From contig VBAP01000044.1 of assembly GCA_005882335.1 (NCBI GenBank), positions 546 to 46,395 on the forward strand: a DNA stretch of 45,850 nt. Reading direction: 5' to 3'. This stretch comes from Candidatus Segetimicrobium genomatis (GTDB lineage Bacteria; Sysuimicrobiota; Sysuimicrobiia; Sysuimicrobiales; Kaftiobacteriaceae). Shown here one piece after another: positions 31,855 through 39,645 of this stretch; position 1 is the stretch's first letter; every line of letters starts with the position of its first letter. The notes under the pieces are model-generated. The model was not told the DNA's origin, did not search any database, and worked only from the letters and a program-made list of their open reading frames with translations. The position numbers were made by a program, and so were the translations under genes.

Positions 31855-33183
31855 TCAGGCGGCGGGCTGTCCCTGGGTCGCTACGGGGAGCAGGACGGAA
31901 AACCGCGAGCCGCGGCCCGGCGCGCTTTCGACCTCAATGGTGCCGCCGTGCTGTTCGGCGACCCAGCGGGCAATGGCCAATCCAAGACCCGTGCCGGTGG
32001 TGCCGGTGGCGTTCTTCCCCCGGTAGAAGCGGTCGAAGATGCGCGGCAGGTCGCCGGGATCGATGCCGGTGCCACTATCGGAGACCGACAGTCTCACCTT
32101 TCCATCCTCCAGCGCCGCTGCGATCCGCACCTCACCAGGCGGCTGGGTGTATTTACAGGCGTTGTCCACCAGGATCATCAGCAGTTGTTTGAGGTAGTCG
32201 GGATTGCCATCGACCATCACTCCCGTAATGGTGTCACGCACATCGTTGACGAAGCGAATGCCTTCAGCCATCGCCTGTCCCTGCCGGCAGACGTCTACGA
32301 TCGTGTCCGTGAGCAGGACCGGCTTCCTGGCGATCTGGGCTCCGGCGTCAGCCCGGCCGAGGATCAGGAGCTGCGTGATCATCCGCGCCATGCGCTCCGC
32401 TTCCTGGCGAATGTCGGCCAATGCCTGGGCGGCGAATGCCGGGTCGGTCTCTCCCAGGCGCGCCAGCAGGTCAAGGCTGCTGGTGATCAAGGTCAGGGGC
32501 GTCCGCAGCTCATGCGCGCAGTCAGCCAGGAACTGACGCAGCCGCTGGTTGGACTCGTCCAACTGCCGGTAGACCGCGTCCAGCTCCGCCAGCATGGCAT
32601 TGAAAGTTGCCGCCAGCCGGCCGACCTCATCGTGCGGGCCTGCGTATGTCACACGCTGGCGCAGCCGCTCTACCGGCCGAAGCGCGGCGCGGGCCACGAC
32701 CCAGCTCACGACCCCCGCCAGCAGCAGCGCGGCGCCGATCACGCCGTAGAGGAGGCTCCGCAGCTGGCGCAACGCCCCGTAGATGGTGACCGGTGAACGG
32801 GCCACGACAATGTAGGTCCCGTCGGAGAGCGGCGCTGCCGTGAGGAACAGCGGACGTCCGCCAACGCGGCCTTCGACGACCTCACCGCTGCGCATCCGCT
32901 CGTCCAAGGGCAGCACGCGGCCGCCGAGATTTCCCGAGCCGGCCACCGGTGTTCCCCCAGCGTTGACCACCTGCAGGAACACGTCTGGCGCCGCAAACAC
33001 GTCGAGCGGGTAGGGCGGCTGGGGACGGCTGGCCGCGAAGGTGGCGGCGCGCCGTGTCACGTCCCGTTCGATCTCAGTGAGCAGGCCGTGCCGGAGCAAC
33101 TTATACGTGGCCGTGCCCACCAGCGCCAGGGTGATCCCCACCAGCAGGGTGACGAGAACCGCCAGCCGCGTCCGAATGTACAT
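31855..33183 (-). CDS. Two-component sensor histidine kinase
   Basis: 442 residues. Two membrane helices (about 7-27 and 145-165) enclose a ~115-residue extracytoplasmic sensor. A HAMP linker follows (R-P-V-E-R-L-R-Q-R-V), then the H-box with H224 in D-C-A-H-E-L-R-T-P-L, the N-box L-V-D-N-A-C-K-Y, and G-boxes D-S-G-T-G-I-D and G-T-G-L-G-L-A-I. The short sensor domain gives no clue to its ligand. It starts 2 nt after the response regulator, so the two are one unit. Confidence 0.94.
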   Translation of the reverse strand: MYIRTRLAVLVTLLVGITLALVGTATYKLLRHGLLTEIERDVTRRAATFAASRPQPPYPLDVFAAPDVFLQVVNAGGTPVAGSGNLGGRVLPLDERMRSGEVVEGRVGGRPLFLTAAPLSDGTYIVVARSPVTIYGALRQLRSLLYGVIGAALLLAGVVSWVVARAALRPVERLRQRVTYAGPHDEVGRLAATFNAMLAELDAVYRQLDESNQRLRQFLADCAHELRTPLTLITSSLDLLARLGETDPAFAAQALADIRQEAERMARMITQLLILGRADAGAQIARKPVLLTDTIVDVCRQGQAMAEGIRFVNDVRDTITGVMVDGNPDYLKQLLMILVDNACKYTQPPGEVRIAAALEDGKVRLSVSDSGTGIDPGDLPRIFDRFYRGKNATGTTGTGLGLAIARWVAEQHGGTIEVESAPGRGSRFSVLLPVATQGQPAA

Positions 33184-33185
33184 GC

Positions 33186-33845
33186 CTACCCTTTCAACGC
33201 GTACCCGACCCCGCGGACCGTCTGAATCAACTGTGGTGAGTCCAGTTTTTGGCGCAGATAGCCGACGTACACATCCACCACTTTAGTGTCCCCCGCGAGC
33301 TCGTACCCCCACACCGCCTCCAGGATGGCGTCACGCGTGAGGACCTGTCGCGGGTGACGCAGGAAGTAGACAAGGAGCTCAAACTCCCGCGGAGTCAGCG
33401 CCACCGTCCGGTTCCCGCGCGTGACTTCACGCGTTGAAAGATCACAGACGAGGTCGGCGAACGCGAGCCTCTCGGTCGCGTCACCGGTGCGACGCCGCAG
33501 CACGGCCCGCACGCGGGCGATGAGTTCGTCGAAGGCAAACGGCTTGCTCACATAGTCGTCGGCCCCCAGGTCCAGCGCACGCACCTTGTCCTCCACGTCG
33601 TCCCGCGCCGTCAGCATGATCACGGGCACATCGAGGCGCGCGCGCAGCTGCCGGCACACGTCGAACCCGTTCAGGTCCGGCATGCCGATGTCCAGCACCA
33701 CCAGGTCCGGGCGTTCGGACTGAGCCAGTTCGACGCTGTGTACGCCGAGCGTGGCGGTCTGCACCTCAAATCCTTCGAAGCGAAAGCCCCGCTCCAGCAA
33801 GGAGAGCAGCTTCCGGTCGTCATCGACGAGCAGCACGCGCGGCAT
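33186..33845 (-). CDS. OmpR/PhoB-family response regulator
   Basis: 219 residues. The receiver domain has D8/D9, phospho-acceptor D52 (V-L-D-I-G-M-P-D), T79 and K101. The C-terminal winged helix (about 125-219) has the typical L-T-P-R-E-F-E-L-L-V-Y-F-L-R-H-P and V-R-G-V-G-Y motifs. It is divergent from the respiratory cluster and might control it or the leftward DoxX/cupredoxin genes; nothing in the sequence proves a target. Confidence 0.95.
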   Translation of the reverse strand: MPRVLLVDDDRKLLSLLERGFRFEGFEVQTATLGVHSVELAQSERPDLVVLDIGMPDLNGFDVCRQLRARLDVPVIMLTARDDVEDKVRALDLGADDYVSKPFAFDELIARVRAVLRRRTGDATERLAFADLVCDLSTREVTRGNRTVALTPREFELLVYFLRHPRQVLTRDAILEAVWGYELAGDTKVVDVYVGYLRQKLDSPQLIQTVRGVGYALKG

Positions 33846-33854
33846 TTTTACACC

Positions 33855-34013
33855 TTGGATAACCAGTAACCACTAGTCAGTAGCCAGTGAACGTACCGTG
33901 CCGACCAGCGCCCGGTTGGCTGAAAACCGGCAGAGACTACCAGGCTCGTCGATCGCACTGATTCAGGCGACCGGCGACTGCTTACTGGCTATTGGATACT
34001 GGTTACTCTGTGC
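33855..34013. repeat. CCAGTAG/TACTGGC heptamer arms in the divergent promoter region
   Basis: AACCAGTAACCACTAGTCAG-type units (about 33,860-33,892) face TTACTGGCTATTGGATACTGG-type units (about 33,974-34,008). The arms are about 80 nt apart. The same family forms a tight hairpin at 43,888-43,972. It lies between the two-component system and the cytochrome c gene. Confidence 0.6.
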
Positions 34014-34086
34014 AGACAGCGCCCTCCTTGGTGAGTGGAGCTGGGGGGAGGAGTCCTCTGCCGTCCGAAGAATCCAACGTGGCGAT

Positions 34087-34989
34087 ATGTCTCTCCGCAG
34101 GATCGCCGCCCTGGCCGTCATCGCGGTCGGCGCTCTTTTTTTGGCCGCGTGCCAGCCGACCGTCGATGTCTCCCGGGCCGGCGGCAACGTTCGAGCAGGG
34201 TTGTCCCTGGCGCCTCCCGACAAGCCGCTGTTGCCTCTGGGACGCGATGGGACGCCGATCAAACCTTCCGCTGTCGAAGGGTCGAAGGTCTTCATGAAGG
34301 CCCAGTGCGTCGTCTGCCACGGCCCAGAGGGCCTCGGCAACGGACCGGCGGCCGCCAACCTGAAGTCGCCCGGCAAGGACCTGCTCACCGACTTCCTGTC
34401 ACTGATTGGGATCCGCACCAGGGGTGAGCAACTACCCAGCCATCCTGCCAATTTCCACAATGTGGTGCAGATGCGCTTGAACAGCCCGTTCAGCATGTAC
34501 GAGACTGTGACCCGCGGACGGCCCCACACGGCAATGCCGTCCTTCGGACCGCGGCCGGCGTACGGTGCGGCGACGTTCGGCGTGCGACTCACCGATGAAG
34601 AGCGGTGGCATGTGTTGTTCTTCGAGTGGGCGTTCTCGACGACCCCCCAGGAGGTCGCGCGCGGCAAACAGATTTACGAGACCCGGGCCATCGACGTCGG
34701 CGGCCGGGCGCTGACCTGCGCCTCCTGCCACGGCCCGAACGGCGACGGGCGGGGGCCGGAGGGCCTGGCGCTGTCCGCAAAACTGTGGAACTGGGCGCGC
34801 GGCCAGGGTCCCGGAATCTTCACAGACGTCAACCTGATGGCCCAGCGCAAGCCCAGCGAGTTGTTTCAATCCGTCATCGATGGCCATGGAGAGATGCCCG
34901 CGTATCGCGGCAAACTCGCTGAGGACGAGATTTGGGCCCTCGTGAACTATATCTGGACGTTCATCTACGAGTACCCGGCAAAACCGTAG
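34087..34989 (+). CDS. Dihaem cytochrome c lipoprotein
   Basis: 300 residues with a lipoprotein signal (L-A-A-C22), so anchored to the outer face of the membrane. Two c-type haem sites: C74-V-V-C-H78 and C211-A-S-C-H215. Likely axial methionines are M150 (H-T-A-M-P) for the first and the H-G-E-M-P methionine near 280 for the second. It is first in a cluster with Rieske and cytochrome b genes, so it most likely accepts electrons from the Rieske protein. The ATG at 34,087 follows directly on the signal peptide; the upstream extension is repeat sequence. It needs the Ccm system encoded nearby. Confidence 0.92.
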   Translation: MSLRRIAALAVIAVGALFLAACQPTVDVSRAGGNVRAGLSLAPPDKPLLPLGRDGTPIKPSAVEGSKVFMKAQCVVCHGPEGLGNGPAAANLKSPGKDLLTDFLSLIGIRTRGEQLPSHPANFHNVVQMRLNSPFSMYETVTRGRPHTAMPSFGPRPAYGAATFGVRLTDEERWHVLFFEWAFSTTPQEVARGKQIYETRAIDVGGRALTCASCHGPNGDGRGPEGLALSAKLWNWARGQGPGIFTDVNLMAQRKPSELFQSVIDGHGEMPAYRGKLAEDEIWALVNYIWTFIYEYPAKP

Positions 34990-35103
34990 CCCAGGGACCA
35001 AGGTACCTGGGAACCAGGCGGGCACTATAGCCATGTCGCCGCGATTCTCCTTAGAATAGAGACAAGGCACGCGGGTCCCTTGGACCCTCGGTTCCCTGGG
35101 CTC
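34988..35103. repeat. CCCAGGGACC/GGTTCCCTGGG hairpin element
   Basis: The left arm (about 34,990-35,018) has CCAGGGACC and CCTGGGAACC units. The right arm (about 35,073-35,100) has GGTCCCTTGG and GGTTCCCTGG. The loop is about 54 nt. Fills the whole gap between the cytochrome c and Rieske genes. Confidence 0.65.
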
Positions 35104-35119
35104 ATTGAATGAGGCGGCT

Positions 35120-35812
35120 GTGGACACCAAACCCGCTGAGATGATGGCACGGCGCAAGTTCCTGAAGCTGGTGACGACCCTGCCGGCGCTGGCGGCAACG
35201 GCGGCACTGGTGTCGCCACTGCTGCGGTTCCTCAAGCCCAACGTTGAGAAGTTCAAGATCTACGCGCCGACTGTCCAGGACGCCGCGCGCGGCGAGGTGA
35301 TCGCCGTGGCGACGCTGCGGGAAGTTGCCAATCCCTGGGACTACAAGTATTTCGTCTTCACGCAGAAATATCCGCAGTATACTCCGGAGGGTTTTAAAGC
35401 CGCCAACGTCCCGGGTGTGGTGATCAAGCTGCCCTATAAGATCACCCTGTACGATCCCGCCACGGGCCAGGGACCATGGCGCTGGGCACGGGATATCGGG
35501 AAGACCCCGAAGGTGACGGAGAGCGATCTCATCGTTTTCTCCCGCATCTGTCCCCACCTGGGGTGCATCTATAACTTTGTGCCGAACTACAAGGAAGTCA
35601 CCGCCGGGTATGGCGGGTATCTCCCGCCACCCCCACGGCAGCACGCGCTGATGGCCTGTCCATGCCATCTCAGCATCTACGACCCGGCTGACCCGCAGCT
35701 CCCCGGGCGGGTCCTGTCCGGTCCGGCACCGCGGCCCCCGCGGACGTTTCTGTATGAGATCCAGGGAGAGAACATCATCGCCACCGACGTGGAGCCGGGA
35801 GGCATTGCCTGA
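35120..35812 (+). CDS. Rieske iron-sulfur protein
   Basis: 230 residues. The N-terminus R-R-K-F-L-K and following helix (about 11-38) form a Tat-like signal anchor. The 2Fe-2S ligands are C144 and H146 (C-P-H-L-G-C) and C180 and H183 (C-P-C-H-L-S), with a C149-C182 disulfide. A long insertion with Pro-rich Y-L-P-P-P-P-R lies between the two boxes. It is the high-potential subunit of the quinol-oxidising complex. GTG 35,120 is preferred: GAGG lies 5 nt upstream; TTG 35,105 and ATG 35,141 are alternatives. Confidence 0.94.
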   Translation: MDTKPAEMMARRKFLKLVTTLPALAATAALVSPLLRFLKPNVEKFKIYAPTVQDAARGEVIAVATLREVANPWDYKYFVFTQKYPQYTPEGFKAANVPGVVIKLPYKITLYDPATGQGPWRWARDIGKTPKVTESDLIVFSRICPHLGCIYNFVPNYKEVTAGYGGYLPPPPRQHALMACPCHLSIYDPADPQLPGRVLSGPAPRPPRTFLYEIQGENIIATDVEPGGIA

Positions 35813-35817
35813 GTAAA

Positions 35818-35946
35818 ATGACGGGAACACGGGATCGCGGGAGCGCGGGAACAACGGCCCTGATATGGAGTTTCGCGTTCCCGCGCTCCGCCCCGAGGGA
35901 GCGAAGCGACTGTGGGGGTTCCCCTGTTCCCGCGTTCCCGAGAACG
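35818..35946. repeat. Long GGGAACGCGG-family hairpin between Rieske and cytochrome b
   Basis: GGGAACACGG, GATCGCGGGAG, CGCGGGAAC units (35,821-35,852) face TTCGCGTTCCCGCG and later TTCCCCTGTTCCCGCG (about 35,870-35,941). An internal C-G-A-G-G-G-A-G-C-G-A-A-G-C module matches the repeat in ruvA. It fills the gap between two genes of one complex and could lower expression downstream. Confidence 0.7.
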
Positions 35947-35984
35947 ACGAAGCTCGAAATGATCAGACTCCGTGAGGCCAGTTG

Positions 35985-37157
35985 ATGTGGGAAAAAGTTC
36001 GTGACTGGTTAGCGCAGCGTCGTCAGAAGCTCGATCTCTTTGACGAGACGCTGGTGGCCCGTCAGGACAACCCGCTGTACCTGATGGGGCCGATGCTGTA
36101 TTACTTCTGGCTGATCACCGTGGTCACCGGCGTGATCTTGATGCTGTGGTACGAGCCGACCACGACCGGCGCCTATACCTCCATCGAGCGGATCCAAAAC
36201 GACATCGGCCGCCTGGCGCTCACCTTTCTCGGCCGCCCCGTGACGCTCGGAGGGTTGACTCGCGGTCTGCACAAGTACGGCGCCGACGCGCTGATCACTA
36301 TCACCTTCCTCCGCATTTATCGGATGTACTTCCTCGCAGAGTATAAGAAGCCCGGAGAACTCTCTTGGATGCTGGCCTTCCTGGGGCTCATCCTGGGAAT
36401 GGTGTCCGGCATTACCGGCTACCTGTTGATCTGGAACCAGCGGGCGTTCTGGGCGGCCAAAGTCGTGCTGACCGTGCCGGTGTACTTCGATGAACTTCCG
36501 CTCATCGGGCCGCTGAAGTTCGGCTCAATGATCGCTTTCCTGTTCCTCGGCGGGCCGGCCGTCGGGCAGGCGACCATCACCCGTTTCTATGCCCTCCACT
36601 TCGGGATCTCGCTGGTCCTGCTGATCCTGGTGGAAGTCTTCTTCCAGCGTACCCGCCGTAAGCGCATCAACATGTCGTTGTTCCCCCTGGCGCTGTTCCT
36701 GGTGATGCTGGTCGTGATCTCCATCATCTTGCCGGCGGAGAGCGGCCGGAGGGCGGATCCGACAAAGACGCCGCTGCCGATTCTGTCCGACTGGTACTTC
36801 CTGGCGCTGTACCAGTACGTAAAGTACACGCCGCCGTTGTGGGCAGGCCTGGGGCCCGGTCTGCTCATTGGGTTCGGGTTGATCGTGCCGTTCCTGGACC
36901 GTAGTAAAGGCCGCCGGCCGCTGGAACGGCCGTTCTTCACCGTCGTCGGCGCCCTGGCGGTGCTCTACTTCCTGGCATTCACCGCCCTGATTCTGTTCAA
37001 CATCGCGGTGATCGAGCGCGACCCGTTCCTCATCATGAACATCACGCTGGTCGTCCTCGCCCTGGGGCTGTTCTGGGAGCTGAGGCATCGCAGGCAACAG
37101 CGGCAGGCCGCCGCGGCCGGCATCAGTCCGCCGGCCAGGGCACCGGTGCACGGATGA
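35985..37157 (+). CDS. Cytochrome b-like subunit lacking the haem bH ligands
   Basis: 390 residues, full cytochrome b layout with about eight helices. Helix B has H96 (R-G-L-H-K-Y-G-A) but R110 where the second histidine belongs (F-L-R-I-Y-R-M-Y against the usual L-H-V-F-R-V-Y). Helix D has H205 (Y-A-L-H) but F219/F220 at the second histidine position. So only the pair for haem bL remains. The Qo-site PEWY is S268-D-W-Y271 in S-D-W-Y-F-L-A-L-Y-Q. It probably oxidises quinol together with the Rieske protein but cannot pass electrons to a normal bH. ATG 35,985 has GAGG 7 nt upstream. Confidence 0.9.
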   Translation: MWEKVRDWLAQRRQKLDLFDETLVARQDNPLYLMGPMLYYFWLITVVTGVILMLWYEPTTTGAYTSIERIQNDIGRLALTFLGRPVTLGGLTRGLHKYGADALITITFLRIYRMYFLAEYKKPGELSWMLAFLGLILGMVSGITGYLLIWNQRAFWAAKVVLTVPVYFDELPLIGPLKFGSMIAFLFLGGPAVGQATITRFYALHFGISLVLLILVEVFFQRTRRKRINMSLFPLALFLVMLVVISIILPAESGRRADPTKTPLPILSDWYFLALYQYVKYTPPLWAGLGPGLLIGFGLIVPFLDRSKGRRPLERPFFTVVGALAVLYFLAFTALILFNIAVIERDPFLIMNITLVVLALGLFWELRHRRQQRQAAAAGISPPARAPVHG

Positions 37158-37170
37158 GGCTCGGCATTGC

Positions 37171-37416
37171 GTGAAAGCCCTGGCGTTCGTGGCTGTCTTC
37201 CTGGTGGCCATGTGGGCGCTGGCGGCTGGATGGGCGGCGCTGCGACAGACGTGGCAGATGCCCACGCCGGCGGGGCTCATGCACACGTTGCTGTACACGG
37301 CGGTCTTCGCCGGATCGTTCCTCTATCTCGGTTTCTGGGTGTATGCGTGGGACCGGGCGGCCGGCCGCGTCAAGCGGCGCATCGGACTCTACGAATGGTT
37401 TCTCCGGGGCAAGTAA
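37171..37416 (+). CDS. Small two-helix membrane protein of the cytochrome b cluster
   Basis: 81 residues with two hydrophobic helices (about 2-22 and 38-60) and a basic C-terminus (R-V-K-R-R-I-G-L-Y-E-W-F-L-R-G-K). No cofactor motif. It starts 13 nt after the cytochrome b gene and is probably an accessory subunit of that complex. GTG start. Family not recognised. Confidence 0.7.
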   Translation: MKALAFVAVFLVAMWALAAGWAALRQTWQMPTPAGLMHTLLYTAVFAGSFLYLGFWVYAWDRAAGRVKRRIGLYEWFLRGK

Positions 37417-37451
37417 TAGGCTTCGGATCTGCCAGGTACGCGGCCAGGAGA

Positions 37452-37545
37452 AGGGCGGGATTAGGGAGTAGGGATAAGGGATTGGAAAACATCAAGGTGA
37501 CTGAGATCCCGTTGCATTTGCTAATCCCCAATCCCTCATCCCGCA
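37452..37545. repeat. GGGATTAG/CTAATCCC hairpin element
   Basis: The left arm (37,457-37,485) repeats GGGATTA/GGGAGTA/GGGATAA 7-mers. The right arm (37,521-37,542) reads CTAATCCCCAATCCCTCATCC, its complement. A ~35-nt loop separates them. Lies between the two small membrane-protein genes. Confidence 0.7.
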
Positions 37546-37562
37546 GTTCAGGGGGTTAAAGG

Positions 37563-37763
37563 GTGCGTACCGTCTACACTATGGGCGTCGCGTTGCTGAG
37601 CGGATTGTCGCTGCTCTTCGCCGTAGGCATCATCTACGGAGAAGCGACCGATCAGTGGTTCTTGGGCGGCGGGTCCGTCGGCGCATTGCTGATCGCGTAT
37701 TCGTTCATCGTCTTGCTGCTGCGGAAGATGGGCATGACCGGGCCTCGGAAGACTGAGCGATGA
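37563..37763 (+). CDS. Small two-helix membrane protein of the cytochrome b cluster
   Basis: 66 residues, two membrane helices (about 5-25 and 35-55), short basic tail. GTG start just after the GGGATTAG repeat and a G-rich site. Its stop overlaps the start of the cytochrome b-ferredoxin gene (ATGA), so the two products are made together. No named family recognised; likely an accessory subunit. Confidence 0.65.
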   Translation: MRTVYTMGVALLSGLSLLFAVGIIYGEATDQWFLGGGSVGALLIAYSFIVLLLRKMGMTGPRKTER

Positions 37764-38899
37764 GCACTGTAGTCGAGCGCCAGACACCCGGACGCTACGC
37801 GCGGCTCATGACCACGCTGCTGCGGGAGACGCTGCGGCTGGATGTCTGGGTGAACAGGCTCTATCCCACCGATTTCAACCCGCTGTACTACACCGGTGGG
37901 CTGTCCAACCTGTTCCTGTTCACCCTGGTGCTGTCCGGCATCTTCCTCTTCTTCTACTATGATGCCAGTCTGGGCGAGGCGTTTGCCTCTGTGCAGTACA
38001 TCACCGACCGCGTCCCCTACGGCGGGATCGTGCGCGGCGTGCATCGCTATGCTGCCGACGGCTTCATCGTCGCCATCCTGCTGCACCTTCTTCGCAACTG
38101 GTTCACCGATCGCCACTTGTTCGCGCGCGACAACCCATGGATCTCTGGGATGTTCCTGCTCCTCTTTGGCGGGTTCATCGGGTTCACCGGCTACCAGCTG
38201 GTGTGGGACGAGCGAGCGCTGACCCGCCTCTTCATCGGCGGCCTCGGGATCAGCGATGGAACGCTGGTGCGCATCCTGTTCTTACACATCGGCCCCGCCA
38301 CCGCCCTGTACGCGTTCCTGTGGTGGCACTACGTTCGGTTGCGCCATCCGAAGATCTGGCCGCCCGGCGTCTGGGTGCTGTTCTGCGTAGGTCTGGTGTT
38401 CTTGCTGGCCGGAGTAGTGCCCATGACTCGAGAGACCATTCCCGCCGCCGCACCCGCGGCGCACCCCACCAGCTTCCCCATGGACGTCTTCTTCCTGATC
38501 CCGTTCTGGCTCCTAAACTTCCTCCCGGCAGGCGTCGTCGTGCTCTTGCTGGTGGCCCTCTTCGTGGGGGGCCTCGCCATTCCGTACGCCAGCCGTCGTG
38601 AGACCCCGGTGGAGATGGGTGTGCGCCACTCTGGGGTGGCGCAGGTCATCGATGGCAACTGCACCGGCTGCGAGTTGTGTTACTACGACTGTCCTTACAA
38701 CGCGATCGTGATGGTACCCTCGCCAGGACACCGCAGCCTCCTGGCGGTGGTCATAGAGTCCCGCTGCGTCGAGTGCGGCATCTGCATCGGCGCGTGCCCG
38801 TTTGAGGCTCTGGAGCTGCCGAAGTTCCTGGAACGAGACGTGCTGCGACAGGTCGCGGAGGCCCTTCGACCCGGCTCAGGGCAGGCGGTGCGGGCATGA
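37760..38899 (+). CDS. Cytochrome b fused to a 2[4Fe-4S] ferredoxin domain
   Basis: 379 residues. The front half is a four-helix cytochrome b6-like core with both haem pairs intact: H95 and H109 in helix B (G-V-H-R-Y-A-A-D...L-L-H), H176 and H190 in helix D (F-L-H-I...W-W-H). There is no PEWY-type Qo region. A fifth helix (about 244-273) leads to a ferredoxin domain with C301/C304/C307/C311 and C336/C339/C342/C346, i.e. two 4Fe-4S clusters on the cytoplasmic side if the usual topology holds. It would link membrane haems and quinone to soluble iron-sulfur carriers. Followed by an MvhD-like gene. Confidence 0.92.
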   Translation: MSTVVERQTPGRYARLMTTLLRETLRLDVWVNRLYPTDFNPLYYTGGLSNLFLFTLVLSGIFLFFYYDASLGEAFASVQYITDRVPYGGIVRGVHRYAADGFIVAILLHLLRNWFTDRHLFARDNPWISGMFLLLFGGFIGFTGYQLVWDERALTRLFIGGLGISDGTLVRILFLHIGPATALYAFLWWHYVRLRHPKIWPPGVWVLFCVGLVFLLAGVVPMTRETIPAAAPAAHPTSFPMDVFFLIPFWLLNFLPAGVVVLLLVALFVGGLAIPYASRRETPVEMGVRHSGVAQVIDGNCTGCELCYYDCPYNAIVMVPSPGHRSLLAVVIESRCVECGICIGACPFEALELPKFLERDVLRQVAEALRPGSGQAVRA

Positions 38900-38969
38900 C
38901 CCGTTCCAACCCCCGGCGCCGCAGCTTAGGGACGCGATTCACGGATCGCGGAGGTTGGAACGGGTCATG
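38895..38969 (+). promoter_or_regulatory. Perfect 17-bp inverted repeat joining one gene's stop to the next gene's start
   Basis: CATGACCCGTTCCAACC (38,895-38,911) and GGTTGGAACGGGTCATG (38,953-38,969) are exact complements with a 41-nt loop. The left arm contains the TGA of the cytochrome b-ferredoxin gene. The right arm ends with the ATG of the MvhD-like gene. In mRNA the stem would hold the start codon, so ribosomes ending translation upstream could open it. Confidence 0.65.
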
Positions 38970-39428
38970 ACTCAGGTGCCGAAGGTCATTGGCTTCATCT
39001 GCGATTGGAGCGTGGACCTCAAACCGCTGTCCGATGGCGGTCGCCTGCGCGAGTTGCCCAACGTGCGCGTTGTTCAAGTGCCGTGCTCAGGGTTCGTGCG
39101 CCCGGATTGGCTCGAGGAGGCGTTGAATCGCGGCGCTGACGGCGTCTTTGTCACCGGCTGCCCCTACGGAGACTGCCTCAATCGCGAGGGGAACTTCCTG
39201 ATGCGCGACCGGATCGATCAGCTGCAGCGCCGGCTGCAACGCCGCAAAGTGGATACTGCGCGCATCGGAATGCTGGCGTTCGGACTACACGACGGGGCTG
39301 CGTTCCTGGCCGAGGTCAAGGCATTTGTGGATCGGATTGCCGTCCTGCCGCCGGCCCAACCGGCGCGGACCGCCGGGCGCCCGGCCGTGGCCCAACCGGC
39401 GGGCACGCCTGAGGGTGAGCGGACGTGA
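38967..39428 (+). CDS. MvhD/FlpD-like iron-sulfur protein
   Basis: 153 residues matching the delta subunit of methyl-viologen-reducing hydrogenase/FlpD. The fold begins V-I-G-F-I-C12-D-W-S15, continues N-V-R-V-V-Q-V-P-C40-S-G, and has G-A-D-G-V-F-V-T-G-C65-P-Y-G-D-C70. The usual first motif has two cysteines (C-x-x-C); here the second is S15. In known systems MvhD passes electrons between a donor and heterodisulfide reductase-type proteins. Its place after a cytochrome b-ferredoxin fusion suggests it docks on that ferredoxin. No Hdr gene is in the window. Pro/Ala-rich tail. Confidence 0.88.
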   Translation: MTQVPKVIGFICDWSVDLKPLSDGGRLRELPNVRVVQVPCSGFVRPDWLEEALNRGADGVFVTGCPYGDCLNREGNFLMRDRIDQLQRRLQRRKVDTARIGMLAFGLHDGAAFLAEVKAFVDRIAVLPPAQPARTAGRPAVAQPAGTPEGERT

Positions 39429-39532
39429 GGCGGAAGCCGCTGCGCGTCTATCTCGCCTACCTGGTGTTCTATCTCCTCTGGTTCTTGCTGCTGACGTTCA
39501 TTGCCTCATTCGGGTTGATTGCCGAAGCCTAG
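39425..39532 (+). CDS. 35-residue single-helix membrane peptide
   Basis: A GTG overlapping the MvhD stop (GTGA) opens MRRKPLRVYLAYLVFYLLWF, followed by L-L-L-T-F-I-A-S-F-G-L-I-A-E-A and a stop. Positive N-terminus, one helix, no cofactor motif. This resembles the very small PetG/PetM-like or CcoQ-like subunits that stabilise cytochrome complexes. Real status is inferred from coupling and composition. Confidence 0.6.
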   Translation: MRRKPLRVYLAYLVFYLLWFLLLTFIASFGLIAEA

Positions 39533-39534
39533 TG

Positions 39535-39620
39535 CGCGGTCGCGGAGTCGCGCGGTCGCGTGCCTCTCGAGCAGTTCTCTTTCGCGACTGCGTGACTGCC
39601 CGACCGCCCGACTGCGTGAC
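39535..39620. repeat. CAGTCGC-family hairpin, terminator candidate
   Basis: The left arm (about 39,535-39,560) has GTCGCGGAGTCGCGCGGTCG-type units. The right arm (about 39,582-39,620) has CGCGACTGCGTGACTGCCCG-type units. Same family as 3,758-3,836. It closes the respiratory cluster. Confidence 0.65.
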
Positions 39621-39645
39621 CCTAGCCACCTGTCATCTGCTTTGC

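Noticed and set aside
36525..37298. Leftward frame opposite the cytochrome b gene
   Set aside because: Low-complexity Gln/Arg/Asp translation with no motif; it mirrors the membrane-helix codons of cytochrome b.
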